A DNA stretch of 64,000 nucleotides from Clostridia bacterium (lineage in GTDB: Bacteria > Bacillota > Clostridia > Christensenellales > CAG-314). Both the position numbers and the translations under genes were made by a program. Every line of letters starts with the position of its first letter. Position 1 is the first letter of the stretch. Positions 41,891 to 50,775 of this stretch are shown in pieces. The notes under the pieces are model-generated. The model saw only the letters and a program-made list of their open reading frames with translations. It was not told where the DNA came from and made no database searches. The stretch spans positions 1 through 64,000 of the forward strand of contig JAQVMT010000003.1 in the NCBI GenBank assembly GCA_028703495.1, written 5' to 3'.

Positions 41891-42115
41891 ATGTGGAAAA
41901 AAGGAAGCGTCAGAGTAAACGGCATTGTATATCTTTACTGGATAAAGGTGTACGACGTGGGAAGCGAATTCGGAATCGACGGAGGCAAGATTTCAAAAAT
42001 CACTATGAAGCGAGGAGACAAGGAAGTCTGTAATTACGACAGAGGTTGGGACATTCAGCCAACTGACGCAAATGACAAATTAGCATTGGAGTTGATACTT
42101 CATAGCGAAAACTAA
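41891..42115 (+). CDS. Hypothetical 74-aa protein (DUF7678-like)
   Basis: AAGGAGGAAACG precedes the ATG. The product is beta-rich with a GRVNGI-like start and a GWDIQPTD segment near residue 53. It resembles a small family found with amidoligase genes in gut mobile elements, but this is from memory of the pattern and not checked. Confidence 0.6.
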   Translation: MWKKGSVRVNGIVYLYWIKVYDVGSEFGIDGGKISKITMKRGDKEVCNYDRGWDIQPTDANDKLALELILHSEN

Positions 42116-42163
42116 AACAATAAAAACAAGTTGAGCAGAAGCCGCAAGGCTCTGTTCCTCGTT

Positions 42164-42185
42164 ACAGCCGTAGGGCTGTTTTTTT
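42164..42185 (+). terminator. Terminator of the 5.3-kb accessory block
   Basis: ACAGCC and GGGCTGT pair around a short loop, followed by seven T. A second GC-rich hairpin (GAGCAGAAGCC...) stands just before it. Confidence 0.78.
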
Positions 42186-42203
42186 ATGCTCATTTTTAGG
42201 AGG
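42186..42203 (+). repeat. Cargo junction repeat, copy 2
   Basis: ATGCTCATTTTTAGGAGG follows the terminator and supplies the ribosome site of terL. Confidence 0.65.
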
Positions 42204-42213
42204 AGATGGCAAT

Positions 42214-43815
42214 TTGAGAAAACTTAAAAAGTATGTGCCGACTAAGTTCAAAGCCAAAGACTCCCAATACAATAAAATGGCGGCTGATTATGCCGTGAAC
42301 TTTATCGAATGCCTATGCCATACAAAAGGCACATGGGCGGGAAAGAAATTTGAGCTTATAGATTGGCAAGAGCAAATAATCCGAGATATTTTCGGTATCT
42401 TAAAACCGAACGGATACCGACAATTCAATACGGCATACATAGAAATACCGAAAAAGCAAGGCAAGTCGGAACTTGCGGCAGCGGTGGCACTACTACTTTG
42501 CTGTGGTGACGGTGAAGAGCGCGCCGAAGTTTACGGCTGTGCCGCCGACAGGGGACAGGCTTCGATTGTATTCGAGGTGGCGGCGGATATGGTCCGAATG
42601 TGTCCGGCACTGAATCGAAGAGTAAAAATCTTGGCTGCGACAAAAAGAATAGTGTACCTTCCGACAAACAGTTTTTACCAGGTACTGTCGGCGGAAGCAT
42701 ACAGCAAGCACGGTTTCAATATTCACGGTGTAGTTTTTGACGAACTGCATACGCAACCGAATCGAAAGCTGTTTGACGTTATGACAAAAGGTTCAGGCGA
42801 TGCGAGAATGCAACCGCTATATTTCCTGATCACAACAGCGGGAACAGATACACATTCCATTTGCTACGAAACGCATCAAAAAGCAAAGGACATTATTGAC
42901 GGCAGAAAAGTCGATGCGACATTCTATCCTGTCATTTATGGTGCTGATGAAAACGACGACTGGACAAGTCAGGCTGTATGGAAAAAAGCCAACCCGTCGC
43001 TTGGTATCACTGTCGGAATAGATAAGGTAAAAGCAGCTTGCGAATCGGCAAAGCAAAATCCCGCCGAGGAGAATTCTTTTCGGCAACTGCGTCTAAACCA
43101 GTGGGTAAAACAGGCGGTTCGTTGGATGCCGATGGACAAGTGGGATAAATGCGAAGCCGCTATTGACGAAAGCGAACTTGAAGGGCGGGTGTGTTACGGA
43201 GGGCTTGACCTTTCGTCTACTACGGATATTACAGCTTTCGTTTTAGTTTTTCCGCCTACCGATGAAGACGGGAATTATGTAGTTCTTCCGTATTTTTGGA
43301 TACCGGAGGATAACATAACCTTGCGCGTCAACAGAGACCACGTTCCGTATGATATTTGGAAGCAACAAGGGTATCTGCAAACGACGGAAGGCAATGTCGT
43401 TCACTACGCATATATCGAGAAGTTCATTGAACAACTCGGAGAAAAATACAACATAAAAGAAATCGCATTCGACCGATGGGGAGCAGTACAGATGGTTCAA
43501 AATCTTGAGGGAATGGGCTTCACTGTCGTTCCTTTCGGACAAGGTTTTAAGGATATGAGTCCTCCGACGAAAGAATTGATGAAACTCGTTTTGAGCGGAA
43601 AACTCGCCCACAGCGGGCATCCTGTCCTGCACTGGATGATGGACAACGTCTGTGCGAGAACGGACCCGGCGGGCAATATTAAATTGGATAAAGAAAAGTC
43701 TACGGAAAAGATAGACGGCGCCGTCGCAACCGTAATGGCTCTTGACAGAGCAATCAGGTGCGGTTCGGACAATTCGGCATCGGTATATGACGACCGTGGA
43801 ATTTTATTTATATAG
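42214..43815 (+). CDS. Terminase large subunit
   Basis: A 533-aa packaging motor, Terminase_1 family. PKKQGKSELAA near residue 75 is Walker A and GVVFDELH near 173 is Walker B. The nuclease has GGLDLSSTTDITAF near 330 with the first catalytic Asp and FDRWGA near 417. The start is TTG, 11 bases after AGGAGGAG. It pairs with the P27-type TerS 12 kb upstream. Confidence 0.92.
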   Translation: MRKLKKYVPTKFKAKDSQYNKMAADYAVNFIECLCHTKGTWAGKKFELIDWQEQIIRDIFGILKPNGYRQFNTAYIEIPKKQGKSELAAAVALLLCCGDGEERAEVYGCAADRGQASIVFEVAADMVRMCPALNRRVKILAATKRIVYLPTNSFYQVLSAEAYSKHGFNIHGVVFDELHTQPNRKLFDVMTKGSGDARMQPLYFLITTAGTDTHSICYETHQKAKDIIDGRKVDATFYPVIYGADENDDWTSQAVWKKANPSLGITVGIDKVKAACESAKQNPAEENSFRQLRLNQWVKQAVRWMPMDKWDKCEAAIDESELEGRVCYGGLDLSSTTDITAFVLVFPPTDEDGNYVVLPYFWIPEDNITLRVNRDHVPYDIWKQQGYLQTTEGNVVHYAYIEKFIEQLGEKYNIKEIAFDRWGAVQMVQNLEGMGFTVVPFGQGFKDMSPPTKELMKLVLSGKLAHSGHPVLHWMMDNVCARTDPAGNIKLDKEKSTEKIDGAVATVMALDRAIRCGSDNSASVYDDRGILFI

Positions 43816-43828
43816 AATATATTGCGGC

Positions 43829-43857
43829 TTGTATTTAGTTGAATATTCTGGTATAAT
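43829..43857 (+). promoter_or_regulatory. Cargo promoter 3
   Basis: TTGTAT (43829-43834), 17-bp spacer, TATAAT (43852-43857), 20 bp before the 92-aa gene. Confidence 0.68.
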
Positions 43858-43877
43858 AAAAGAAAACGAGGTTGAAT

Positions 43878-44156
43878 ATGGATAAAAAAGAAAGTTCGAA
43901 AAAAACCATTGATGCGGAAAACGTCAAACTCTATCCCGTTTTAACAGTTGAAAATGAAAAAGCAGATAATGGTCAAGTTCCTTCTGAGGGAACTGGTTGT
44001 AAAATGGCATTCCCGATTACAGATGGATTTGATGAGACAGAGAAAAATAGAATTAAGGAAAAATTGAAGAATCCAGAAGCAAGAAAAAGAATTCTTGAAG
44101 TAAATAAAAAAATTATGGAGTCTTTAGATTCCCAGAAAGAGCAAGGCGACAACTAA
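43878..44156 (+). CDS. Hypothetical 92-aa cargo protein
   Basis: A charged, lysine- and glutamate-rich soluble protein with a predicted helical C-terminal half. ATG 43878 follows CGAGG at six bases; the track start at TTG 43872 is unlikely. It interrupts the otherwise constant terL-portal order, with its own promoter and terminator, so it is a cargo (moron) gene. No family recognised. Confidence 0.68.
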   Translation: MDKKESSKKTIDAENVKLYPVLTVENEKADNGQVPSEGTGCKMAFPITDGFDETEKNRIKEKLKNPEARKRILEVNKKIMESLDSQKEQGDN

Positions 44157-44184
44157 TAAAGTAAAATAACGAAAACTGATTAGA

Positions 44185-44212
44185 GCATCTATCGAATGGT
44201 AGGTGCTTTTAT
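44185..44212 (+). terminator. Terminator of the 92-aa cargo gene
   Basis: GCATCTA and TAGGTGC pair (one G-T) around TCGAATGG, followed by four T and more T-rich sequence. Confidence 0.68.
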
Positions 44213-44213
44213 T

Positions 44214-44231
44214 ATGTCAATTTTTAGGAGG
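44214..44231 (+). repeat. Cargo junction repeat, copy 3
   Basis: ATGTCAATTTTTAGGAGG follows the terminator and gives the portal gene its ribosome site. Confidence 0.65.
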
Positions 44232-44235
44232 GATT

Positions 44236-45549
44236 ATGGGTTTGTTGAAAAGTTTATTCCATTCAAGGGATAAGCCTCAGAATAGAACGGCGGGAAGTGC
44301 CTACGCATTTTTAATGGGCGGTTCCACAAGCGGAAAAGCAGTAACCGAACGAAGCTCAATGCAGATGACGGCGGTCTATTCGTGTGTGAGAATATTGGCG
44401 GAAGCAATAGCGGGTTTACCTTTGCACTTATACAGATATAAGTCGGGTGGCGGAAAAGAAAAGGCTATTGACCTTCCGCTTTATCATTTACTGCACGATG
44501 AGCCAAACCCTGAAATGTCGTCATTTGTTTTTAGAGAAACGTTAATGACGCATTTACTCTTATGGGGTAATGCATACGCTCAAATCATAAGAAACGGCAA
44601 GGGCGAGGTCATTGCACTGTATCCGCTGATGCCAAACAAGATGACTGTGGAGCGTGACGAAAACGGCGAACTGTATTATGAGTACAGCCACAGCACCGAA
44701 GAAGCAAACACGATGAAAGGCGATACCGTCAGACTAAAAACGACAGACGTATTGCATATTCCCGGACTTGGTTTTGACGGTCTTGTCGGTTACTCTCCGA
44801 TAGCGATGGCAAAGAATGCAATCGGAATGGCGATAGCCTGCGAGGAGTACGGGGCGAAGTTTTTTGCAAACGGCGCTGCACCGAGCGGTGTACTTGAACA
44901 CCCAGGAGTAATCAAAGACCCGCAAAGAGTCAGAGAGGCTTGGCAAGGACAATTCGGCGGTTCGGCAAATGCAAATAAGATAGCGGTTTTGGAAGAAGGC
45001 ATGAAGTATACTCCTATTTCCATATCGCCCGAACAAGCTCAGTTCTTAGAAACAAGAAAATTTCAGATAAACGAAATAGCTCGTATTTTCAGAGTGCCTC
45101 CGCACATGGTGGGAGACCTTGAAAAGTCGAGCTTTTCTAATATTGAGCAACAGAGTCTTGAGTTTGTGAAATATACACTCGACCCGTGGGTAATAAGGTG
45201 GGAACAATCGCTGTCGAGAACCTTGTTTACGAAAGACGAAAAGAAAGATTTGTTTTTCAAATTCAATGTCGAAGGTCTGCTTCGGGGTGACTATCAGAGC
45301 CGTATGAACGGTTACGCTACGGCAAGGCAGAACGGGTGGATGTCGGCAAACGATATAAGAGAGCTTGAAAACCTCGACAGAATACCCGAAGAGGAAGGCG
45401 GCGATTTGTACCTTATAAACGGCAGTATGCTTCCGCTCATCAATGCGGGCGCTTTTGCAAATAAACAAAATAACAAGGAGGAAACGGATAACAATGAAGA
45501 AGTTTTGGAAGTGGAAAAATCAGAATCCAAAACCGAGCGAAGACGGTGA
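44236..45549 (+). CDS. HK97-type portal protein
   Basis: A 437-aa head-vertex protein. VYSCVRILAEAIAGLPLHLY near residue 50 and AYAQIIRNGKGEVIALYPL near 115 are typical of HK97-like portals, as is IARIFRVPPHMVGDLE near 288. ATG 44236 follows AGGAGGGATT. It overlaps the protease gene by 56 bp. Confidence 0.92.
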   Translation: MGLLKSLFHSRDKPQNRTAGSAYAFLMGGSTSGKAVTERSSMQMTAVYSCVRILAEAIAGLPLHLYRYKSGGGKEKAIDLPLYHLLHDEPNPEMSSFVFRETLMTHLLLWGNAYAQIIRNGKGEVIALYPLMPNKMTVERDENGELYYEYSHSTEEANTMKGDTVRLKTTDVLHIPGLGFDGLVGYSPIAMAKNAIGMAIACEEYGAKFFANGAAPSGVLEHPGVIKDPQRVREAWQGQFGGSANANKIAVLEEGMKYTPISISPEQAQFLETRKFQINEIARIFRVPPHMVGDLEKSSFSNIEQQSLEFVKYTLDPWVIRWEQSLSRTLFTKDEKKDLFFKFNVEGLLRGDYQSRMNGYATARQNGWMSANDIRELENLDRIPEEEGGDLYLINGSMLPLINAGAFANKQNNKEETDNNEEVLEVEKSESKTERRR

Positions 45550-46258
45550 ACTTGTGAGCGAGAGAGTTCTTGAACTGTACGGTACGATTGCCGAGGAAAG
45601 TTGGTTTGACGATGACATCACTCCGAGAATGTTCAAAGACGAGCTGATGAGTGGAGACGGACCAATAACCATTTGGATAAACTCTCCCGGCGGCGATTGC
45701 ATTGCGGCAAGTCAGATTTATGCGATGCTTATGGACTACAAGGGTGAGGTCACAGTAAAAATCGACGGTTTGGCGGCGTCTGCCGCATCGGTTATTGCTA
45801 TGGCGGGAACGAAAATTTTGATGGCACCTACGGCTATGATGATGATTCACAATCCTATAACTATGGCATTCGGCGACCACGGCGATATGGAAAAAGCGAT
45901 TGATATGCTTGCCGAAGTTAAGGAAGCAATCATTAACGCTTACGAAATTAAGACGGGGCAGTCGAGAGCGAAACTCTCACACATGATGGATGAAGAAACT
46001 TGGATGAACGCAAACAAGGCTATTGAGCTTGGTTTTGTCGATGATATTCTCACCGATGAAAAAAACAGCACGGAAATTCCCGCTTATGCTTTTTCGGGAA
46101 TGAGAGTTGCGAACTTACTCGTCAATAAACTGACGGCAAAAGTTAAAGCGAAAGAGAAAAGCACAGACACCGATTCAAAAGACGAATCGAAAAACGGTCG
46201 TTCCGTAGACGTACTTATGGACCGACTTATTTTAATTAAAAATCAAATTGGAGGATAA
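45494..46258 (+). CDS. ClpP-like prohead protease
   Basis: A 254-aa serine protease that matures the capsid. NSPGGDCIAASQIY near residue 57, GLAASAASVIAMAG near 90-103 with the catalytic Ser, and MMIHNP near 117 with the His match ClpP-type head proteases. ATG 45494 follows AAGGAGG. It stands in the standard order portal, protease, capsid. Confidence 0.9.
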   Translation: MKKFWKWKNQNPKPSEDGELVSERVLELYGTIAEESWFDDDITPRMFKDELMSGDGPITIWINSPGGDCIAASQIYAMLMDYKGEVTVKIDGLAASAASVIAMAGTKILMAPTAMMMIHNPITMAFGDHGDMEKAIDMLAEVKEAIINAYEIKTGQSRAKLSHMMDEETWMNANKAIELGFVDDILTDEKNSTEIPAYAFSGMRVANLLVNKLTAKVKAKEKSTDTDSKDESKNGRSVDVLMDRLILIKNQIGG

Positions 46259-46262
46259 CAAA

Positions 46263-47468
46263 ATGACAATTCTTGAACTGCGTGAAAAACGCGCAAAAGC
46301 GTGGGAAGCTGCGAAGCAATTTCTCGATTCCCACAGAAACGAAACGGGCATTCTTTCAGCGGAAGACGATGCCATTTACACCAAAATGGAGGGCGATATT
46401 ACGGCTCTCGGCAAGGAAATCAACCGTATGGTTGAGCTTGAAAAGCTGAACAACGAAATGGTGAAACCCACCAGCACTCCGCTTACGGCAAAGCCTGAAA
46501 GCGCAAAGGTTGATACCAAAGTAGGCAGAGCATCAGACGAGTACAAAAAGGCTTTCTGGAATACGGTAAGAAAGCGTGACTCGGTCGAGGTTTTGAACGC
46601 TCTCCAGGTCGGCACTGAAACCGAAGGCGGCTATTTTGTTCCCGACGAGTTTGAACGCACCCTTATCAGTTCTTTGGAGGCGGAGAACATTATCCGTAAA
46701 CACGCACACGTATTCCAGACCTCGTCCGGTTCGCATAAAATCCCTGTTGTATCTACAAAAGGAACTGCGACCTGGATTGATGAAGAAGGCGCGATTACGG
46801 AAAGCGACGATGCTTTCGGACAGACTCTTATCGGGGCGCATAAAATTGCGACTCTTATTAAGGTTTCGGAGGAGCTTTTACAGGATTCGGCTTTTGACCT
46901 CGAAGGCTATTTCAAAAAGGAATTTGCCCGCAGAATCGGCAACGCTGAGGAGTCGGCATTCCTTACGGGCAACGGCACGGGCAAACCTACGGGTATTCTT
47001 GCCGCAACAGGCGGTGCTGATTTGGGCATTACTGCGGCTTCGGCAACGGCGATTACTGCGGACGAGCTTATAGATTTGTTCTATTCGCTTAAAGTTCCTT
47101 ACCGTAAAAATGCGATTTGGGTACTTAACGATTCTACCATTAAGGCAATCCGTAAACTCAAAGACCAGAATGGTCAGTATTTGTGGCAGCCTGCTTTGCG
47201 CGACGGTGAGTTCGATACTGTTCTCGGTAAGAGAATATTTACTTCTCCGTATGCGCCTGAAATCGCAAGCGGTGCAAAGTCCATTGCTTTCGGTGACTTC
47301 TCTTACTACTGGATTGGCGACCGCCAGGGCATAACTTTTAGAAGACTCAACGAGCGTTACGCAGAAAACGGTCAGGTAGGCTTTATTGCTTCCAAGAGGG
47401 TTGACGGAAAATTGATTCTTCCTGAAGCAATCAAAGTTCTTAAGATGAAGGCAACTTCGGGTACTTAA
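46263..47468 (+). CDS. HK97-type major capsid protein
   Basis: A 401-aa capsid protein. Residues 1-95 form a coiled-coil scaffold-like delta domain. The body begins near SDEYKKAFWN. TEGGYFVPDEF near 120 and SEELLQDSAFDLEGY near 200 are characteristic of the family, together with GNGTGKPTGIL near 240. The N-terminal part is presumably removed by the protease encoded upstream. Confidence 0.93.
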   Translation: MTILELREKRAKAWEAAKQFLDSHRNETGILSAEDDAIYTKMEGDITALGKEINRMVELEKLNNEMVKPTSTPLTAKPESAKVDTKVGRASDEYKKAFWNTVRKRDSVEVLNALQVGTETEGGYFVPDEFERTLISSLEAENIIRKHAHVFQTSSGSHKIPVVSTKGTATWIDEEGAITESDDAFGQTLIGAHKIATLIKVSEELLQDSAFDLEGYFKKEFARRIGNAEESAFLTGNGTGKPTGILAATGGADLGITAASATAITADELIDLFYSLKVPYRKNAIWVLNDSTIKAIRKLKDQNGQYLWQPALRDGEFDTVLGKRIFTSPYAPEIASGAKSIAFGDFSYYWIGDRQGITFRRLNERYAENGQVGFIASKRVDGKLILPEAIKVLKMKATSGT

Positions 47469-47485
47469 TAAGGAGGGCGGCGGCG

Positions 47486-47797
47486 ATGAACGAATTATTG
47501 CAGAAGGTTAAACAGAACTTGATTCTTGCCCATAATGCGGACGATGCTTTGATTAACGGTTTTATTGTCGCCGCCGTTTCCTATGCGGAAAGTTATCAGC
47601 ATCTTGCTGAAGGCTATTATACGGAAAACACAATGAATCCTACAACGGAACAAGCCGTCATTATGCTTGCAAGTCATTTTTATGAAAGCAGAGACGGCTC
47701 AACCGGAGGCTTTTTCGAGGATAACGTACAGGCAAGCAGTCAGGTGTGGAACACAGTAAATATGCTGTTGCGTTTTGACAGAAATTGGAAGGTGTAA
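47486..47797 (+). CDS. Head-tail connector, gp6-like
   Basis: A 103-aa helical protein after the capsid gene. The pattern VKQNLILAHNADDALINGFIVAA at the start and FDRNW at the end fits the HK97 gp6/DUF3199-type connector. GGAGGGCGGCG precedes the ATG. Confidence 0.82.
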   Translation: MNELLQKVKQNLILAHNADDALINGFIVAAVSYAESYQHLAEGYYTENTMNPTTEQAVIMLASHFYESRDGSTGGFFEDNVQASSQVWNTVNMLLRFDRNWKV

Positions 47798-47798
47798 A

Positions 47799-48134
47799 AT
47801 GAGCTTTGGAAAAATGAACGGCTTTGCCGACATCATAAGGATGCAAAAGGTGCAGGACACCGAAGGTTTTACACACACGGAAGATGTGGTATTGGCTTCT
47901 GTTAGGGTATACAGAGAAGGCAGACATGGTTCGGTGCGGTGGGCAAATCTCGCCGCTTTTTCTTCGGCAACAGACCTTTTTCGTTTTCGATATATTCCCG
48001 ATATAACTTTGAAAATCGGCGATTATCTCGTCAGCGACGGCGGACGGTTTGAAATCGTATCGGTCGAAAATGTCAAGGGAAAAGGTATGTATATAGAAGT
48101 ACTTGCCAAGAAAGTGGAGGCGGTCGATGGCTAA
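47799..48134 (+). CDS. Head closure protein (SPP1 gp16-like)
   Basis: A 111-aa beta-rich protein with the typical shape of head-closure proteins: a start region ADIIRMQKVQDTEGF, RVYREGRHGSVRW near 35 and a C-terminal GRFEIVSVENVKGKGMYIE. ATG 47799 follows GGAAGGTG. Confidence 0.8.
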   Translation: MSFGKMNGFADIIRMQKVQDTEGFTHTEDVVLASVRVYREGRHGSVRWANLAAFSSATDLFRFRYIPDITLKIGDYLVSDGGRFEIVSVENVKGKGMYIEVLAKKVEAVDG

Positions 48135-48552
48135 ATGTGCAGTAGAGATGCCCGAAGAGTTTTTGCAGAAGATATCCAAGCTCGGAAGTAAAACGGATGA
48201 AATTGTAAGCGAAGTCTTAAAAGCGGGCGGAGAAATAGTCCTGGAAAAAGTAAAAAAGAATTTGTCCGATGTCGTCGGAAAAGCAGAAGACAGCCGTTCT
48301 ACGGGAGAACTTGAAGCTTCGCTCGGCCTTTCAACTGTCAAACAAGACAGAGATGGAAAAAGCAATATAAAAATTGGCTTTTCAGAACCGAGATCAGACG
48401 GAGACAGCAATGCGAAAATAGCAAATATTTTAGAGTACGGTAGGCAAGGGCAACCCGCAAGACCTTTTTTGAAACCCGCCAAAACGGCAAGTAAGAATGC
48501 CTGCATCGAAGCAATGAAAGTAAAACTGACAAACGAGGTGGATAAGCTATGA
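48127..48552 (+). CDS. HK97 gp10-family neck protein
   Basis: A 141-aa protein with helical start and the gp10-like segment NAKIANILEYGRQGQPARPFLKPA near residues 97-120. It overlaps the genes on both sides by a few bases. ATG 48127 follows GTGGAGGCGG. Confidence 0.83.
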   Translation: MAKCAVEMPEEFLQKISKLGSKTDEIVSEVLKAGGEIVLEKVKKNLSDVVGKAEDSRSTGELEASLGLSTVKQDRDGKSNIKIGFSEPRSDGDSNAKIANILEYGRQGQPARPFLKPAKTASKNACIEAMKVKLTNEVDKL

Positions 48553-49559
48553 GTTCATACAGATGGATTCCTTGGGAACAGCCTGTTTTGAAAGGAAATA
48601 AGGACTACGGCGAAGTTTATGCAAGCTCAACCAATTCTCAGTCAACATCTTATGCTTGGAAAGCTTTAGACGGCATCAAAGAAGGGACAAACACCTCTTG
48701 GGAAGCAACGAGAGATGCGTGTCCGGCAACGTGGCTATGGGAATTACCTGTTACGCTGCGAATTGAGAAATTGGTTTTATACAATAAATACTCAGGCTAT
48801 ACCAATGTAACGAAGGATGTAGCCGTATATACGGACGCAGAACAGCAAGTTAAAATTGGAGAAGCCACTTTCAGCGACGTACCTTTTTCAACGGTAGAAT
48901 TCAATTTCAGTGAACCCGTTGTAACGGATACTCTTTGCATTGTTTGTATAAACGGACACTATTCGCCGGGAAGTTATGTCGGACTCGGAGAGGTTGAGAT
49001 TACTGCCGAGGAGGGTGTAGTTCAATACCTTGTTAAGTATGTGGATTGGAACGGAACTGTTGTAAAATCTGCAACAGTTGACAAAGGAGCCGCAGTTGAA
49101 CCACCGCCGAACCCGACCAGAAAGGGATACACTTTTTTAGGTTGGGACGCAACGAGTGAAATAGTCGTCTCGGATATGCTGATAGCGGCGATATACGAAA
49201 GAATCCCGACAGATGATAATTTCTTGCTTACCACATTAGTTAATCTTATCGGCGGACTTAATATTCCGATTGAAACGGGAGTGTTTAAGAACAAAGCACC
49301 CGACAAATATGTGGTATTAACACCGCTTTCAGACAATTACGGAGTGTTTGCAGACAACCGTCCGAATACAGAAACGCAAGAGGTAAGGATTTCTGTTTTT
49401 GTAAAAGGAAACTACCTCAAAACAAAAAATACAATTGCCCGTGCCTTACTTGACGCAGATATTACCGTTACAGACAAGCGGTATATAGGCTACGAGAATG
49501 ATACGGAGTATCACCACTATGCCATAGACGTGGCGAAAAACTATGAAATGGAGGAATAA
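48549..49559 (+). CDS. Tail terminator fused to discoidin-like and InlB-B domains
   Basis: A 336-aa mosaic. Residues 1-158 resemble an F5/8 type C (discoidin) carbohydrate-binding domain (YAWKALDGIKEGTNTSWE, later GLGEVEITAE). Residues 160-222 match an InlB B repeat (RKGYTFLGWD). Only the last 110 residues (TTLVNLIGGLNIPIETGVF to HHYAIDVAKNYEME) look like the tail-completion/terminator protein expected at this place. It is much longer than usual terminators of about 130 residues. The added domains would be displayed at the neck. Confidence 0.75.
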   Translation: MSSYRWIPWEQPVLKGNKDYGEVYASSTNSQSTSYAWKALDGIKEGTNTSWEATRDACPATWLWELPVTLRIEKLVLYNKYSGYTNVTKDVAVYTDAEQQVKIGEATFSDVPFSTVEFNFSEPVVTDTLCIVCINGHYSPGSYVGLGEVEITAEEGVVQYLVKYVDWNGTVVKSATVDKGAAVEPPPNPTRKGYTFLGWDATSEIVVSDMLIAAIYERIPTDDNFLLTTLVNLIGGLNIPIETGVFKNKAPDKYVVLTPLSDNYGVFADNRPNTETQEVRISVFVKGNYLKTKNTIARALLDADITVTDKRYIGYENDTEYHHYAIDVAKNYEMEE

Positions 49560-49565
49560 ATAAAA

Positions 49566-50165
49566 ATGGCAACAATCGGTCTTGATAAACTATATTATGC
49601 AAAGATTACCGAGGACGCAGACGGAAACGAAACCTACGGAAATCCTGCGCAGCTTGCAAAAGCAATTTCGGCAGATCTGTCGGTAGAGCTTGCTGAAGCA
49701 ACGCTGTATGCGGATGACGGAGCTTCCGAAGTCGTCAAAGAGTTTAAGTCGGGAACGCTTTCCCTCGGTATCGACGATATCGGAGCTACAGCGGCATCGG
49801 ATTTGACGGGTGCGACAATCGACCAAAATCATGTGCTTGTTTCGACTTCTGAGGACGGAGGAACACCCGTTGCGATTGGCTTTCGTGCAAAGAAGTCAAA
49901 CGGAAAGTATAGGTATTTCTGGCTATACAGAGTTATCTTCGGCATTCCGGCTACAAACCTTGCAACGAAAGGTGACAGCATAACTTTCTCTACTCCCACT
50001 ATTGAAGGAACTGTTATCCGCAGAAACAAAGCGGATACGGCAGGCAAGCATCCTTGGAAGGCAGAAGTGACGGAAAGCGAGAATACGGCAACGATTATTG
50101 GCGCTTGGTACAATGCTGTTTACGAGCCTGTGTATCAGGCTGCGGAAAACAACGCAAACACATAA
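49566..50165 (+). CDS. Major tail protein
   Basis: A 199-aa tube protein of the phi13 type. ATIGLDKLYYAKITEDADGNETYG at the start, a central SGTLSLGIDDIG, and FRAKKSNGKYRYFWLYRVIF near 100 are characteristic. GGAGGAATAAATAAAA precedes the ATG. It lies just before the frameshifted chaperone genes. Confidence 0.9.
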   Translation: MATIGLDKLYYAKITEDADGNETYGNPAQLAKAISADLSVELAEATLYADDGASEVVKEFKSGTLSLGIDDIGATAASDLTGATIDQNHVLVSTSEDGGTPVAIGFRAKKSNGKYRYFWLYRVIFGIPATNLATKGDSITFSTPTIEGTVIRRNKADTAGKHPWKAEVTESENTATIIGAWYNAVYEPVYQAAENNANT

Positions 50166-50177
50166 GGAGACTAACAT

Positions 50178-50552
50178 ATGGAAAATGAAAGAAGCGCCAT
50201 AATTAAAGTAGGCGATAAAGAATACGAACTGCTTTTGACTACAAAAGCAACAAAGGAAATTGCAGGCAGATACGGCGGTCTTGAAAATTTGGGTGATAAG
50301 CTCTTAAAAAGCGAGAACTTTGAAATGGCTATCGGTGAAATCGTATGGCTGATTACGTTACTTGCAAATCAGACGATTCTTATCTTTAACCTTACGCACA
50401 AGGAAGAGCCGAAAGAACTCTTAACAGAGGATGAAGTGGAACTGTTAACCACACCATTTGACCTTGCGGGGTATAAATCGGCGATAACGGAAGCCTTATA
50501 TAAGGGAACGAAAAGGAACATCGAAAGCGAGGAAGATTCAAAAAACGTGTAG
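50178..50552 (+). CDS. Tail assembly chaperone, short form (gpG-like)
   Basis: A 124-aa protein between tube and tape-measure genes. The KEIAGRYGGLENLGDKLL region near residue 30 matches gpG-type chaperones. The stop at 50550-50552 is bypassed in a fraction of cases by a -1 slip to give the long form. The short form is expected in excess. Confidence 0.87.
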   Translation: MENERSAIIKVGDKEYELLLTTKATKEIAGRYGGLENLGDKLLKSENFEMAIGEIVWLITLLANQTILIFNLTHKEEPKELLTEDEVELLTTPFDLAGYKSAITEALYKGTKRNIESEEDSKNV

Positions 50553-50749
50553 GTCGGGTAAGCGATGAAGAGTTGTTTACCCGACTTCTTTATTATGGTT
50601 TGGCGCACCTTCGCTTAACACAGAGCGAGGTGTGGCTGATGCCGTTCGGCTTACTGCTTGATTTATGGGAATGTCATAAACAGTATAACGGCATTTCAAA
50701 ACCGAAAGAAATAAAAACAATCGACGATATTATTCCGAGTGGGATATAA
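50540..50749 (+). CDS. -1 frameshift extension of the tail chaperone (gpGT-like)
   Basis: The heptamer A AAA AAC at 50540-50546 is in phase with the gpG frame. After a -1 slip, translation continues CGT GTA GGT... to TAA at 50747-50749, adding about 67 residues (SDEELFTRLLYYGLAH and WLMPFGLLLDLW). Six bases after the heptamer a perfect 9-bp stem GTCGGGTAA/TTACCCGAC (50553-50585) is placed to stall the ribosome. The fused protein would link tube monomers to the tape measure, as in lambda. Confidence 0.87.
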   Translation, partial: KKRVGRVSDEELFTRLLYYGLAHLRLTQSEVWLMPFGLLLDLWECHKQYNGISKPKEIKTIDDIIPSGI

Positions 50750-50775
50750 ATTAACGAACGGGGAGGTGAAGTTGC

